A stretch of 64,000 nucleotides of DNA from Comamonas testosteroni TK102 (lineage in GTDB: Bacteria > Pseudomonadota > Gammaproteobacteria > Burkholderiales > Burkholderiaceae_C). Positions 55,063-63,745 of the stretch are shown in pieces. The translations under genes were made by a program, and so were the position numbers. How positions within the stretch are numbered: position 1 is the stretch's first letter; each line of letters starts with the position of its first letter. The stretch is taken from NCBI RefSeq assembly GCF_000739375.1, contig NZ_CP006704.1, forward strand, positions 5,952,001-6,016,000, in the 5' to 3' direction. The notes beneath the pieces were generated by a model. It searched no databases, had not been told where the DNA came from, and saw only the letters and a program-made list of their open reading frames with translations.

Positions 55063-56886
55063 TCACGGTTCGAAGAGGTCGCGCTGCTTTGCTTCAGAGT
55101 TGGGGCGTTGACCAGAAATGCTCACGCGCTGTCGGGCAACGTCCGGACCCGGCTGAGACTCGGCCTCCGAACCGCCGTCCACGTCCTTGACCTGAGCGAG
55201 ATATGTTCGAGCAACTGCCAAGTATTGAAACATTTCGCGACTCAACCTTTTGAACGTTGCGCCATCAAGGAGCTTCGAGCCTTTCTTAAATTCAATTGTC
55301 TTGCCGTCGCTGAAAGCTTCCACATACATCTCATGGCACAAAACCACTTGCGAACCCGCAGGCGCAGCTCTGACCACAGAGGCAATCAACTTCTGCAAAT
55401 TCTCCTTGTCCTGGCCACCCTGATTTGGTGAGTCAACAAAGATTGGGGCAGGCAGGCGGCCATCTGTAACCATCGTGTGCCAGAGGGCAGAATAGTAAGC
55501 AAAAATTGACCTGGCATGGCGACTCCCAGAAGCATCCGGCCGCTTGGCAAGCGGCCATTTGCTAACCCCCGTGGGATTAGGAGCTTCGAGTCTGACCAAT
55601 GCTTTAGCAAACTTTGTACGAAACAGCTTAAGCGGAGCCTTTGCGTCGTGATGTTTCTCCAAATCCGCCAGACTTATCTTTATTTCACCCAACTGCCGCT
55701 CGTGAGCTTCAATCTCCTTGCGAACCAAGCGCTCCTCGGAGGCCAATTGGTCATCAGCCACTAAAACACTTCGGCTCTTCAAAAAATCATCAAAGGTGAA
55801 TTTCCCCTTTTTCGTAGCAAGAAGAGCGTTTAACTCACTGAAATCTCGCTTCAACGCTATTGCTTTGCTTCGATTCCGTTTAAGCCGCTCTTTTGCACTC
55901 GCGGCCATATGTACCAAGCGCTCCCTCAGCAAATTCAATTCACGTGCATCTTCTGCAAGCCCCAAGAACATATGAAAGCTCTCGGGATGTTTAGCATTAC
56001 ACGTTGGGCATATGAATTCGCTTTTATCGATAGACTCGCGAGCAGCAAATTGGAAGTCAGCCTCATGCACCTTGAGGGCGTGTTCGGACATTGAAATCTG
56101 CTCCGTCAGTGAGACCTCCAGGTCTTGGTCTTCAATGATGTGCTTTCGTAAATCCTCTTGCGCCTTAGACAAGGTCAACAGCCGCCTGGTCAACTCCTGA
56201 ATTTCTTCTTGAAATTCTCGCTGATTCAATCTGACAGGCAAAGCTCGTTGAGTCTTCTTGAGCCTTAGCCGCGTACGCTGAAGCGTAGTAATTTCCGCCC
56301 GGCGCTCCGCGATTTTTACCTTGACACCCTGTTCTTCTGCTTTAATTCCGAAATATTTAGGTGGCCGGACTCGGGCGAAATACTCTAATGTTTGTAAGGC
56401 CGACTGCTGAAATTTCCTAATTCCGTTAAAGGTATCCCAGTGTGAACCAAACGACCCATCTTGGTTCACGAAAAATGGCAAAAAGAAATGTTCAGGTGAT
56501 GCCCGCTGCAATTGGCCATCTCGACTCAAAAGTCTTAGCTGAAAGTCGACCGCTTCGGAAAATATCTCATTCCACTCTTCATCCGAGGTAGTCGCTCCAA
56601 GAAGCTCAGACCCTTCAAACAAACCACGCAGGTCCTGAAATCTAACGGAGGTAAATTCACGCCCTCGGAATGAAAAATTCAACGCGAGAATAGCCCGGTA
56701 ATCCCAACCAGGAAGTTCGCCGTGCGGCTCCGCCCCAATAGCTCGGAAAACCGACTTAATTACCGCCGATTTTCCTGCGCCGTTCGGCCCCCAAAGTAGG
56801 GTCCTTTTCGGGTCGAACGTCAACTCCATTGCCGCCTGCTCTGCTTCCGAACAGATTCTTATTCTCTTGAATTGCAAGCTTGACAT
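55063..56886 (-). CDS. lmuB: SMC/Rad50-like ATPase (Lamassu LmuB-like)
   Basis: 607 residues. Walker A is GPNGAGKS (33-40). Two coiled-coil arms (about 180-285 and 305-430) flank a zinc hook CPTC at 293-296, so the protein probably dimerises through zinc like Rad50. The C-terminal ATPase half has the Walker B-like PIFVDSPNQGG. The start lies 27 bases after the upstream nuclease gene; the pair matches Lamassu systems in which an SMC-like LmuB controls an LmuA effector. No LmuC-like middle gene is present. The last 50 residues are polar and probably disordered. Confidence 0.85.
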   Translation of the reverse strand: MSSLQFKRIRICSEAEQAAMELTFDPKRTLLWGPNGAGKSAVIKSVFRAIGAEPHGELPGWDYRAILALNFSFRGREFTSVRFQDLRGLFEGSELLGATTSDEEWNEIFSEAVDFQLRLLSRDGQLQRASPEHFFLPFFVNQDGSFGSHWDTFNGIRKFQQSALQTLEYFARVRPPKYFGIKAEEQGVKVKIAERRAEITTLQRTRLRLKKTQRALPVRLNQREFQEEIQELTRRLLTLSKAQEDLRKHIIEDQDLEVSLTEQISMSEHALKVHEADFQFAARESIDKSEFICPTCNAKHPESFHMFLGLAEDARELNLLRERLVHMAASAKERLKRNRSKAIALKRDFSELNALLATKKGKFTFDDFLKSRSVLVADDQLASEERLVRKEIEAHERQLGEIKISLADLEKHHDAKAPLKLFRTKFAKALVRLEAPNPTGVSKWPLAKRPDASGSRHARSIFAYYSALWHTMVTDGRLPAPIFVDSPNQGGQDKENLQKLIASVVRAAPAGSQVVLCHEMYVEAFSDGKTIEFKKGSKLLDGATFKRLSREMFQYLAVARTYLAQVKDVDGGSEAESQPGPDVARQRVSISGQRPNSEAKQRDLFEP

Positions 56887-56913
56887 CTTTCTTCTTTCGC
56901 AACGCGCGCAGCA

Positions 56914-58098
56914 CTAGACGAGGGTTTGGCGTAGGTTCCATTGGGACATTTCATATATTGCCAATGCATAAATTTCGTACTCACTCAGCACTGGCAGACT
57001 TATCTGCAGGTAGTTGGATAAGCTTACAAACAACTCTTCGTCGCTATGGTTTTTGTTGTCCGCCTCTTCGCACAATGCATCAATGGCTGCTTGGTCTGAA
57101 TGCCAACGATTAGCTGTCCCGCCCAAAATTTTCTCTATCGAGCACTGCGAGAGCTTTGCGGTGACACGAGCAGCCCATCGTTCGTTTCGCGAGCCGGCCA
57201 GCTTGGAGAGCAAACGACTCCTGAACAGAGCGGCATCTGGGATTTGCTTCAACCCTTCAACCGCATCATTGAAGCTCTTCTTGCTAAATCCTCGACGCTG
57301 AAGCAATTGAGGCCAATTTGGAGCCTTCTCCGTGCGCCGCGACCTCTCTTTGATGCGAGCGTAGAGAGTCTCAACTAGCGATGACGCCTGACCTGTGTGT
57401 TCAGTAGCGATTTGGTTGAGGAAGTTGAACATGAGACCGGTCATATGCGTCTGGAGGTCATCCAGTGCCAGGGTCGCACGACAGAGCTCAACCAAGCTCA
57501 AGTCCACATCGTCTGCAACTACTGTCCGTTCAGCACTCGTCTCCTCAAGCGCTACAGCTGTCCTAAGTCCCGCCGTATGCTCGTCATCAAGCAGATTGAG
57601 CGCGACTGTTACAACCTCTACCGAGCTGTCATCACCCTTGAGCCTCACCTTGAATTTTGAGTTCGATACGAGCGCGCCTGTGGCTCTCACAGTGGTGAAT
57701 GCTCGGACATGGCGGATTAGCTTTCGTACCGGACTATCAGCGACAGAAGTTTTATTTTTTGCGGTCTGGCCAGTGAGGTCGCTTACGGTCCAGTAACCGT
57801 CTTCCTTCTTTTTCAACTGGTATAGCTTGACGGTCTGAGGATTGACCTGTGAGTCGAACTCTGCGACATCCTGAACGTACTCACAAACGAACACATAGTC
57901 AGGATGTTTGGCCAGTTCAAGCTCTATGAGCCTGCCGATGACCCAATAGGCTGCGAAGTCATGACCTTTGTTGGCATGCGAACCGCCGAAGTCATGAAGC
58001 GCATCGTTAGATTCGATGTCCTCAATTTCTTGAACCGAATTTCTCACTGAGCCCACGTTAGTTACAGACTGTTGCTTTGGTACCCACTGTAACAGCAA
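56914..58098 (-). CDS. lmuA: DUF4297/Cap4-like endonuclease (Lamassu LmuA-like)
   Basis: 394 residues. The N-terminal PD-(D/E)xK nuclease shows SHANKGHDFAAYWVIGRL, FVCEYVQDVAEFDS and KLYQLKKKEDGYW, the E ... D/E ... QxK pattern of DUF4297/Cap4. The C-terminal 250 residues are helical and would contact the SMC-like partner. Cap4-type effectors cut double-stranded DNA without sequence preference when triggered. First gene of the pair; the promoter lies in 58099-58383, where I see no gene. The exact start is uncertain; a GTG about 17 codons inside is possible. Confidence 0.83.
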   Translation of the reverse strand: MLLQWVPKQQSVTNVGSVRNSVQEIEDIESNDALHDFGGSHANKGHDFAAYWVIGRLIELELAKHPDYVFVCEYVQDVAEFDSQVNPQTVKLYQLKKKEDGYWTVSDLTGQTAKNKTSVADSPVRKLIRHVRAFTTVRATGALVSNSKFKVRLKGDDSSVEVVTVALNLLDDEHTAGLRTAVALEETSAERTVVADDVDLSLVELCRATLALDDLQTHMTGLMFNFLNQIATEHTGQASSLVETLYARIKERSRRTEKAPNWPQLLQRRGFSKKSFNDAVEGLKQIPDAALFRSRLLSKLAGSRNERWAARVTAKLSQCSIEKILGGTANRWHSDQAAIDALCEEADNKNHSDEELFVSLSNYLQISLPVLSEYEIYALAIYEMSQWNLRQTLV

Positions 58099-58383
58099 CC
58101 TGTATTTCTACTACGGTTCTGCATACTTGCATAAAAGCCCTTACTTGAGACCGCTCACCCTACGGCACCATGCGGCCATACTTGCTGAAAGCCTTATGCC
58201 GAACTTTTAGAAGAAATCTCTCTTCATGGACTGGCAATCCCCCGCAATTCCAGCGCGTTGAATCTCACCAAGATTCGCGGAGGCTGGTGGGTTCAAGTCA
58301 GGCCGTCATCGTGATTGACTGACTGCAGGTAGTGATTAGCCTCAGCACCTGAAGGGCTCATTCCAGAGGCAGGCCCTTTAACA

Positions 58384-58815
58384 CTAGGCACCCTTGGACT
58401 GGTCTCTCGGAGGCTTAGGCAATGGTTTGTTCAATTGCGCTATGGTCACGCCACAACGCTCAGCATTGGTCGCCCAGACAACGAATTGTTCTAGGAGCAA
58501 TTTATTCTCTGCTTCCAACCTGTCTGCCTTGGCCTTTGCGCGCTCGACTTTCGCATGTGCTTCTCGGATTTTTTCATCGCGAGGCTCACTTTTTGAGCGA
58601 GGCAAGTTCCCGCGCAAGGCATCCTTTCGAAACGAGAACGCATTTGCGACCTGTGGATATGCCGCGAGGGTGAAGCGGGAATAACGTACTCCTACTTCTT
58701 GCTCCAGTTTGTCGAGCAGAAGCTCCCAAGTGAGTTTGCCTCTCCAAACATCAATGAGGTCCACCGCCTGGTCAAGGCGTTCAGGGGTGATGTCCGGTGC
58801 GCGTTCTTTCCTCAT
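58384..58815 (-). CDS. ginD: Small coiled-coil protein of the GInt recombinase operon (GinD-like)
   Basis: 143 residues with an N-terminal helical region that could hold an HTH (LTWELLLDKLEQEVGVRYSR) and a central coiled coil (about 78-112, KIREAHAKVERAKAKADRLE). The start overlaps the stop of the third recombinase gene (ATGA). Position and size fit GinD of GInt islands and the TnpC-like proteins of related elements, which aid recombination. Assignment is by context. Confidence 0.7.
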   Translation of the reverse strand: MRKERAPDITPERLDQAVDLIDVWRGKLTWELLLDKLEQEVGVRYSRFTLAAYPQVANAFSFRKDALRGNLPRSKSEPRDEKIREAHAKVERAKAKADRLEAENKLLLEQFVVWATNAERCGVTIAQLNKPLPKPPRDQSKGA

Positions 58816-60824
58816 GCTGTCAGTGCCTTTGTCTTGTCCATGCGGATGAATCGAATAGGCTTCTCATTGTTGTTGGTTATGAGTGGAGCATTGTGAACGT
58901 CGAGTCGGATTCGGGCTCCGACGGGAACTTCAGGATTTTCAAAAATCTCTAGCATTGCGTTAACCCGTGACAAGGTCATCATCTGGTGCTTCACCCAGCT
59001 GTCAGCTCCATACTCTTCGTCGCCAAGGGCTGCTTTCGCTTGCTTGAGTAGGTACTCGGTCTCGCCTTTGAGCAGTCTCAGATTGGCCTCCTTGTGAGAG
59101 TCCCCCTTCACACACTCTTGCTCCTCGCAGTTCATGCAATCCCTATACATGGAGCATGGCTCACTTGCGAAGTTGTGCATGCACCAGCCAAATTCGGTTG
59201 TATGTGCGGCAGTTAGACCGAGTTTCCGAAATGCGCTGCGCTCATACAAGGAGCGCTGGGCAGCGGCAATAGGCTCAAGCTCAGACGTAAACCCGGCCGC
59301 AAGAGCCTGTGACACGGGCGCCTGAACCTCCTCCGATGACATGTGGTCGTAGAACTTGTTTTGGCCTACATCCCTACGACCAGACCAGATTGCGATTTCC
59401 GTATCGCTGAGGCCTCCTGCTTGAGCAAGCGTGTTCAGATAGTGTCGAAGGCTGTGACTTTGGAACTCAATCGGACTGCCGTCATCTTCCGTGAACCCGA
59501 ACCGCTCAAATATCGACTCTCTTTCCTTCCGAGCCCGAAGTGGGTTCGTGATGGTGTTGTAGTCCACCGTAGTGAACATGCACATGTACACCGAACGTGT
59601 CGCATGTAGTTCATTGGTGCGCATAACGCCAACCGAATCGCAGCACAACAAGTCGGGGGCCCCCGGCATATAAGGGAACGTCGAGGGCAGCATTTCGATG
59701 ACTGCCCTCTCAACATCCGCAAACCGATATCCCAAGCGATTTCTTTCCAGCGGCGTCCCCTCGATTTCCTTTCCACTCAACCAGGTATTGGCAGACATCC
59801 GGGCTGACTCGCCGTTCCAGAGGATAAGTGCCACTTCGGCCGCAGTGAGAAGTTCTGCTCCACGAAGGTGCTTGGCGCCCTCATGCAAGAAGAGCTTCTG
59901 CGGATTGTCCATGTACCACTTGGCAAGTTGCTGCGCTGGTGCAGTGACCTTCAGAAGATTGCTAACAGCTTTCCGCGCAACATCGGCCATCTCGGTAGGT
60001 AGCCACTTCGTCGAGTTCTCAAACCCTTTTGAACCAGACCACCGCAGGCCTAGCACCCCTTTGAATTCGTTGTCGCCATTGACAATGCAATTTCGACGAA
60101 GCCGAATGACCTCATTGATACGTTCTGGGGCGCATGTCAGCAAGGCTAAGTTGCTTGACACAAGAACGTCTGCGGGCTCGACTGCCGAGATGAAGATACC
60201 TGCAATCGCACGGAGGGCAGCCGGAGAGGGCAGCTTCTCTTGACGAGCCGCCAGCGCCTCTTTTGAAATTCGCGAGCCCACTTCCCGAGGCTTTTTGACG
60301 CCGTGCGTCCAGGGCAGACTGAAACTGACGAACTGCTTCGCAGCCATTAACTCTGCGATGTACTCAATTTGCCCTGCAACTCGATACGCAACTGCGGCCG
60401 ACATCTGCTGGTGCGCTAACTCCACCGCCCCATCCAGAACATCAGTGTTGACCGCCGTTGGACGCGAATCCTTACCTTGCTCCCTTAGCGCTGCTTCGAT
60501 GCACCTCAATGCAGCAATCCGTACGCTTTGACTTACGACAGGGCGTTTATCCTGCAAATACACCGTCAATGCCTTGGCGAAATTCAGGAACTGAGCGGGA
60601 AAACAGGGCTCGCTCACCTTTAAGGCCGAGGCCTCCAGCGTACTAAAGATTACGCTGTTCTCGCCATTTTTCCCTTTCAAACGCTCTGTAACCCACCGGT
60701 TCTCATCAAATTGCTTGTTTGCATCGAGTACGGCGGAGGCCCTGCACAACTCAATGAACGCATCAATGTTGGCCAGCGGCTCCAACTCGTCGCGGGGCGT
60801 GAAATGAAGTACGGAAGCGCTCAT
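58812..60824 (-). CDS. ginC: Large tyrosine recombinase (GinC-like)
   Basis: 670 residues. Catalytic residues of the tyrosine recombinase family: Arg in LLTCAPERINEVIRLRR, Lys in RWSGSKGFENSTKW, His-x-x-Arg in QSHSLRHYLNTLA, a His/Trp-position Arg in IWSGRRDVGQ and the nucleophile Tyr in NKFYDH. After the Tyr comes a Cys-rich segment (WCMHNF, CSMYRDCMNCEEQEC) that probably binds zinc. Third of three overlapping recombinase genes; the start overlaps the ginB-like stop (ATGA). Confidence 0.85.
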   Translation of the reverse strand: MSASVLHFTPRDELEPLANIDAFIELCRASAVLDANKQFDENRWVTERLKGKNGENSVIFSTLEASALKVSEPCFPAQFLNFAKALTVYLQDKRPVVSQSVRIAALRCIEAALREQGKDSRPTAVNTDVLDGAVELAHQQMSAAVAYRVAGQIEYIAELMAAKQFVSFSLPWTHGVKKPREVGSRISKEALAARQEKLPSPAALRAIAGIFISAVEPADVLVSSNLALLTCAPERINEVIRLRRNCIVNGDNEFKGVLGLRWSGSKGFENSTKWLPTEMADVARKAVSNLLKVTAPAQQLAKWYMDNPQKLFLHEGAKHLRGAELLTAAEVALILWNGESARMSANTWLSGKEIEGTPLERNRLGYRFADVERAVIEMLPSTFPYMPGAPDLLCCDSVGVMRTNELHATRSVYMCMFTTVDYNTITNPLRARKERESIFERFGFTEDDGSPIEFQSHSLRHYLNTLAQAGGLSDTEIAIWSGRRDVGQNKFYDHMSSEEVQAPVSQALAAGFTSELEPIAAAQRSLYERSAFRKLGLTAAHTTEFGWCMHNFASEPCSMYRDCMNCEEQECVKGDSHKEANLRLLKGETEYLLKQAKAALGDEEYGADSWVKHQMMTLSRVNAMLEIFENPEVPVGARIRLDVHNAPLITNNNEKPIRFIRMDKTKALTA

Positions 60825-62371
60825 GCCGTTTTAACTTTAGTTTCTGCGTTGTCGCGTTTGCTCCAAATCTCCGCACATAGGGCAATAACCTCCCTTACAG
60901 CTCGAATTGGCTCATCGTTGACAGCTGCCATGCGCTCGTCGTCGCTCCAGCGCGTCCGGTCAGCCTCAAGCCGAAGCAGGACCTTTTCGTGGGGAGCATC
61001 GAGCCATGGCTCAAACCTGAAACACGAATAGCACGCCACAGGCTTGTTAAATCCGCATTGCTTGCCCTGACCGGCGCAACTGCCAAGACCCTCACTAGAG
61101 ACTCTAAAGTCTCGTATCCGACTACCTGGTGCACCACCCAGCGTGCTGCTATCTTCGCTCTCAACAATTCGTCCCTTGAAAGCCATCGCAAGCGGAGCTA
61201 GAAGCTTGCTGAGCGCTGCGTCGTAGTTCTTGACAATCTTGGCAGAGGCCGCAACGTAAACCTTCACCTGCTGAAGGTCAACATGACCAAATCGATTGGC
61301 AATAAGCATCTCGCTTGCCCCCTCCTCAGCCATCCGCGTTCCAAACGTGTACCTGAATCGTTGCGTATTTATTGGGAGAGGAGCGTTGTCGAGGCGGGAA
61401 GTGGGAGGAGCGATGTCCTCCAGCAAATTAGTAATACGTTCCCCGAGAATTGACGGTAAGCAATGGCGAAAGAACAGGTCGCCCTTTGCGTGCTTACGAA
61501 CGCGTGGCCCTCTGAGCATCACAACTTCGACAGGAAAAAGCGGCCCTTCTCTCCAGTCATCGTCGTATTGGCTCAGCTCCTCAATATACTCAGCCATCAA
61601 AGCTGCAGTCTGAGGCGAAATGTCAAAATCAAGGAAGCTTATGCGAGTGTGCTCGTATCCTGTTTTCGCTTGAGGTAGCCTCAGAACGCGGGTATCTATG
61701 TCGAAATCACATACCTTCATTGACGCATACTGAGATACTCGTCCTCCACAAGCCAGAAACAGCCGAGTTAAAAGCAGGGCCCAAAGAGGGAACTCTCCCG
61801 AACCATATGCCGCGTTTACTGCAGAGTACAGGGCGTTGTATTCCTCCTCGCAGAGTGGCCCCTTCACCGGGTCTAAGGTCCGAACAGCCTCACCCTTAGG
61901 ATTTCCAGGTTTCCGCTGCTCCCTTAAGTACGAAGCGCATTCCGGCGTAACGCCCGGCAATCGCAGCTTGACCCACTTTTGAAGTAGACCATTGAGCATC
62001 CCAACTCGCCCTCTCTCCTTCAATTCCAACGAAGCTGCATAGTCCGAGACGTATTGCGCCGTAATCTTTCCGTCCGCAGGAGCAGGAACCCTCGCGAAGA
62101 TGTGCAGAAAGGAATCAAACAGGTTACCAATATGATGCGACGAGTGCCCTCGAAGGTACGTCACCAACACCTGCTTCAACGGCAGTTTCAAGTGTTTAGC
62201 CTCAGCTGGAAGCCTGTCAAAGGATAAATGTCCGATATCCAAACCATCCGACCACTGCCATACGTCGAGTTGAGGGTTTACAGAGGCTCGAGAACGCGTA
62301 AAAACATGCTCGGGTAATGTGATTGTGGGCAATCCCTCTGCACGAAATTCAGACGACGCTATTTCCATCAA
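60821..62371 (-). CDS. ginB: Tyrosine recombinase (GinB-like)
   Basis: 516 residues. The first Arg is in FLACGGRVSQYASM, Lys in QAKTGYEHTR, the box II region reads NTQRFRYTFGTRMA with the usual His changed, and FGHVDLQQVKVYV supplies the His and the Tyr nucleophile. A C-terminal Cys motif (SCAGQGKQCGF, VACYSC) could bind zinc. Overlaps the ginA-like gene by 23 bp and the ginC-like gene by 4 bp. Confidence 0.83.
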   Translation of the reverse strand: MMEIASSEFRAEGLPTITLPEHVFTRSRASVNPQLDVWQWSDGLDIGHLSFDRLPAEAKHLKLPLKQVLVTYLRGHSSHHIGNLFDSFLHIFARVPAPADGKITAQYVSDYAASLELKERGRVGMLNGLLQKWVKLRLPGVTPECASYLREQRKPGNPKGEAVRTLDPVKGPLCEEEYNALYSAVNAAYGSGEFPLWALLLTRLFLACGGRVSQYASMKVCDFDIDTRVLRLPQAKTGYEHTRISFLDFDISPQTAALMAEYIEELSQYDDDWREGPLFPVEVVMLRGPRVRKHAKGDLFFRHCLPSILGERITNLLEDIAPPTSRLDNAPLPINTQRFRYTFGTRMAEEGASEMLIANRFGHVDLQQVKVYVAASAKIVKNYDAALSKLLAPLAMAFKGRIVESEDSSTLGGAPGSRIRDFRVSSEGLGSCAGQGKQCGFNKPVACYSCFRFEPWLDAPHEKVLLRLEADRTRWSDDERMAAVNDEPIRAVREVIALCAEIWSKRDNAETKVKTA

Positions 62372-63608
62372 GTTTCTCCTGAAGTTTCAGGGCGACCTCT
62401 CGCCCCTTCTTACTCGCATAGCGACGTGTGTATGTTTTTCCGGATTCCGAGTCTGCAGACCAGCCCTGTTGCTCATTTCGAGCTCTCTTCTCAGCCTGTT
62501 CGCTAAGGCCCATTTCCTCGGCTTGCTCTGAAAATCGCTCATTCCATGTATGCCGCATCACATGGCTTGTGAGCGTTACTGGCAATCCAGGGCATGCTGC
62601 CCGGAGTTCTTCAAACAAAGTGCTCAACGCTCTAGCTGATAGAGGGAAACCGTTCTGCGCAACGAAGACCTGTGCGTACTTCCTGGTTGCCTTAATACGC
62701 GCTCGGTCCGTGTTTATGTACTCCCAGACCGCCTTCATGACTGCTGGTCGCAACTCAAGGAGACGGTCATCCGTCTTTGTGTTCGCCTGCGTCGTACGCG
62801 GGTCGTCTGGCGAGTCGGCCCGTCGCAATATCTTTAACTGAGCAGTGTTCGCCATCAAATCGCGAATCTGAAGTCCGAGAAGCTCACCACCTCGCATTCC
62901 GGTGGCAAGAAGCAGCATCACGATGACCCAATTTCGACGCCGCACAAACTGGCGCTTCCATGGATTCAGGGGCGATTCTGGATGCACGACGCTCATCAGC
63001 CGGTTCTGGTCTTCCAATGACAGACCCTCACGAGCATCCAGCTGGTTTCGCTTCGGCATTTTCGGGATTTGTGCTTTGAACGCCTCCATCGCACTGAGAG
63101 ATTCCGCTTCGAAAGCACGTCGTTGGCTCTGGGGAAGCGAGGCAGCACAGTATTTGACGAGAAAGTCCAAGAAAGCCGCGATGTAGCGGATTCGGTTGGA
63201 TTGGCTGGCCTTGCCTACAGCCTCCAACTGTTTGACCTTTTTGCTTCGACGTAGACGAATGCGGCTGATATCGACTACCTGCTTGTCGATGTCACCGGCA
63301 TTCTCGTCATAGTCAAGGTCCTTGTACTTGTACTGGCTGACCTCTGCGATACGTCCAAGCTCTGCCGAATCCAGAAACTGCCCTTGCTGAAGCCGTCCTA
63401 GGAGGTCGATGTTCGAGGCCGCACACTGCCGATACAGCAACGCAAGGTTATGACACACAAGGTGAATCGTCGCTGCGGCCCGCCCCCTTCGTCGGTAGCG
63501 ATTCAGAAACAGCACGACCTCCTGAACGGGAAGCCCATCTGGCCCCATCAGAAGGGAGTAGCGCTCGCCGTTCTGAAACTTCAACTTCTTCACTACGTAA
63601 GTCGTCAT
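62349..63608 (-). CDS. ginA: Tyrosine recombinase (GinA-like), first of a trio
   Basis: 419 residues. The first Arg is in LLLATGMRGGELLGL, Lys in NTKTDDRLLEL, His-x-x-Arg in LTSHVMRHTWNERF, Trp at the last His position (QQGWSAD), and the likely nucleophile Tyr in KTYTRRYASK. It has an N-terminal SAM-like DNA-binding part. First gene of the ginABCD-type operon and nearest to the island edge; the intervening bases up to the ssb terminator carry inverted TGTTGAT words that may be its binding sites. Confidence 0.85.
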   Translation of the reverse strand: MTTYVVKKLKFQNGERYSLLMGPDGLPVQEVVLFLNRYRRRGRAAATIHLVCHNLALLYRQCAASNIDLLGRLQQGQFLDSAELGRIAEVSQYKYKDLDYDENAGDIDKQVVDISRIRLRRSKKVKQLEAVGKASQSNRIRYIAAFLDFLVKYCAASLPQSQRRAFEAESLSAMEAFKAQIPKMPKRNQLDAREGLSLEDQNRLMSVVHPESPLNPWKRQFVRRRNWVIVMLLLATGMRGGELLGLQIRDLMANTAQLKILRRADSPDDPRTTQANTKTDDRLLELRPAVMKAVWEYINTDRARIKATRKYAQVFVAQNGFPLSARALSTLFEELRAACPGLPVTLTSHVMRHTWNERFSEQAEEMGLSEQAEKRARNEQQGWSADSESGKTYTRRYASKKGREVALKLQEKLDGNSVV

Positions 63609-63671
63609 CTATCTATCAACAAATATTGCAATTTCGCAGTTAACCACTTTCATCGTAACAACGATATTTAA

Positions 63672-63680
63672 TTGTTGATA
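63672..63680. repeat. Candidate right attachment repeat TTGTTGATA
   Basis: Same 9-base word and direction as at 22637-22645. It stands between ginA and the ssb terminator, where the island should end. An inverted copy of the core (CTATCAACA) lies at about 63611-63619, close to the ginA start. Confidence 0.35.
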
Positions 63681-63686
63681 TGAAAA

Positions 63687-63716
63687 AAGCCCACCTCTCG
63701 TCTGAGAGTGGGCCTT
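63687..63716 (-). terminator. Terminator after ssb
   Basis: On the minus strand AAGGCCCACTCTC pairs with GAGAGGTGGGCTT (bulged) and is followed by six T. It closes the ssb transcript 30 bases after the stop codon and marks the last clearly chromosomal feature. Confidence 0.88.
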
Positions 63717-63745
63717 GAATCAACAAAAACTACCTAAGGTGCTTT

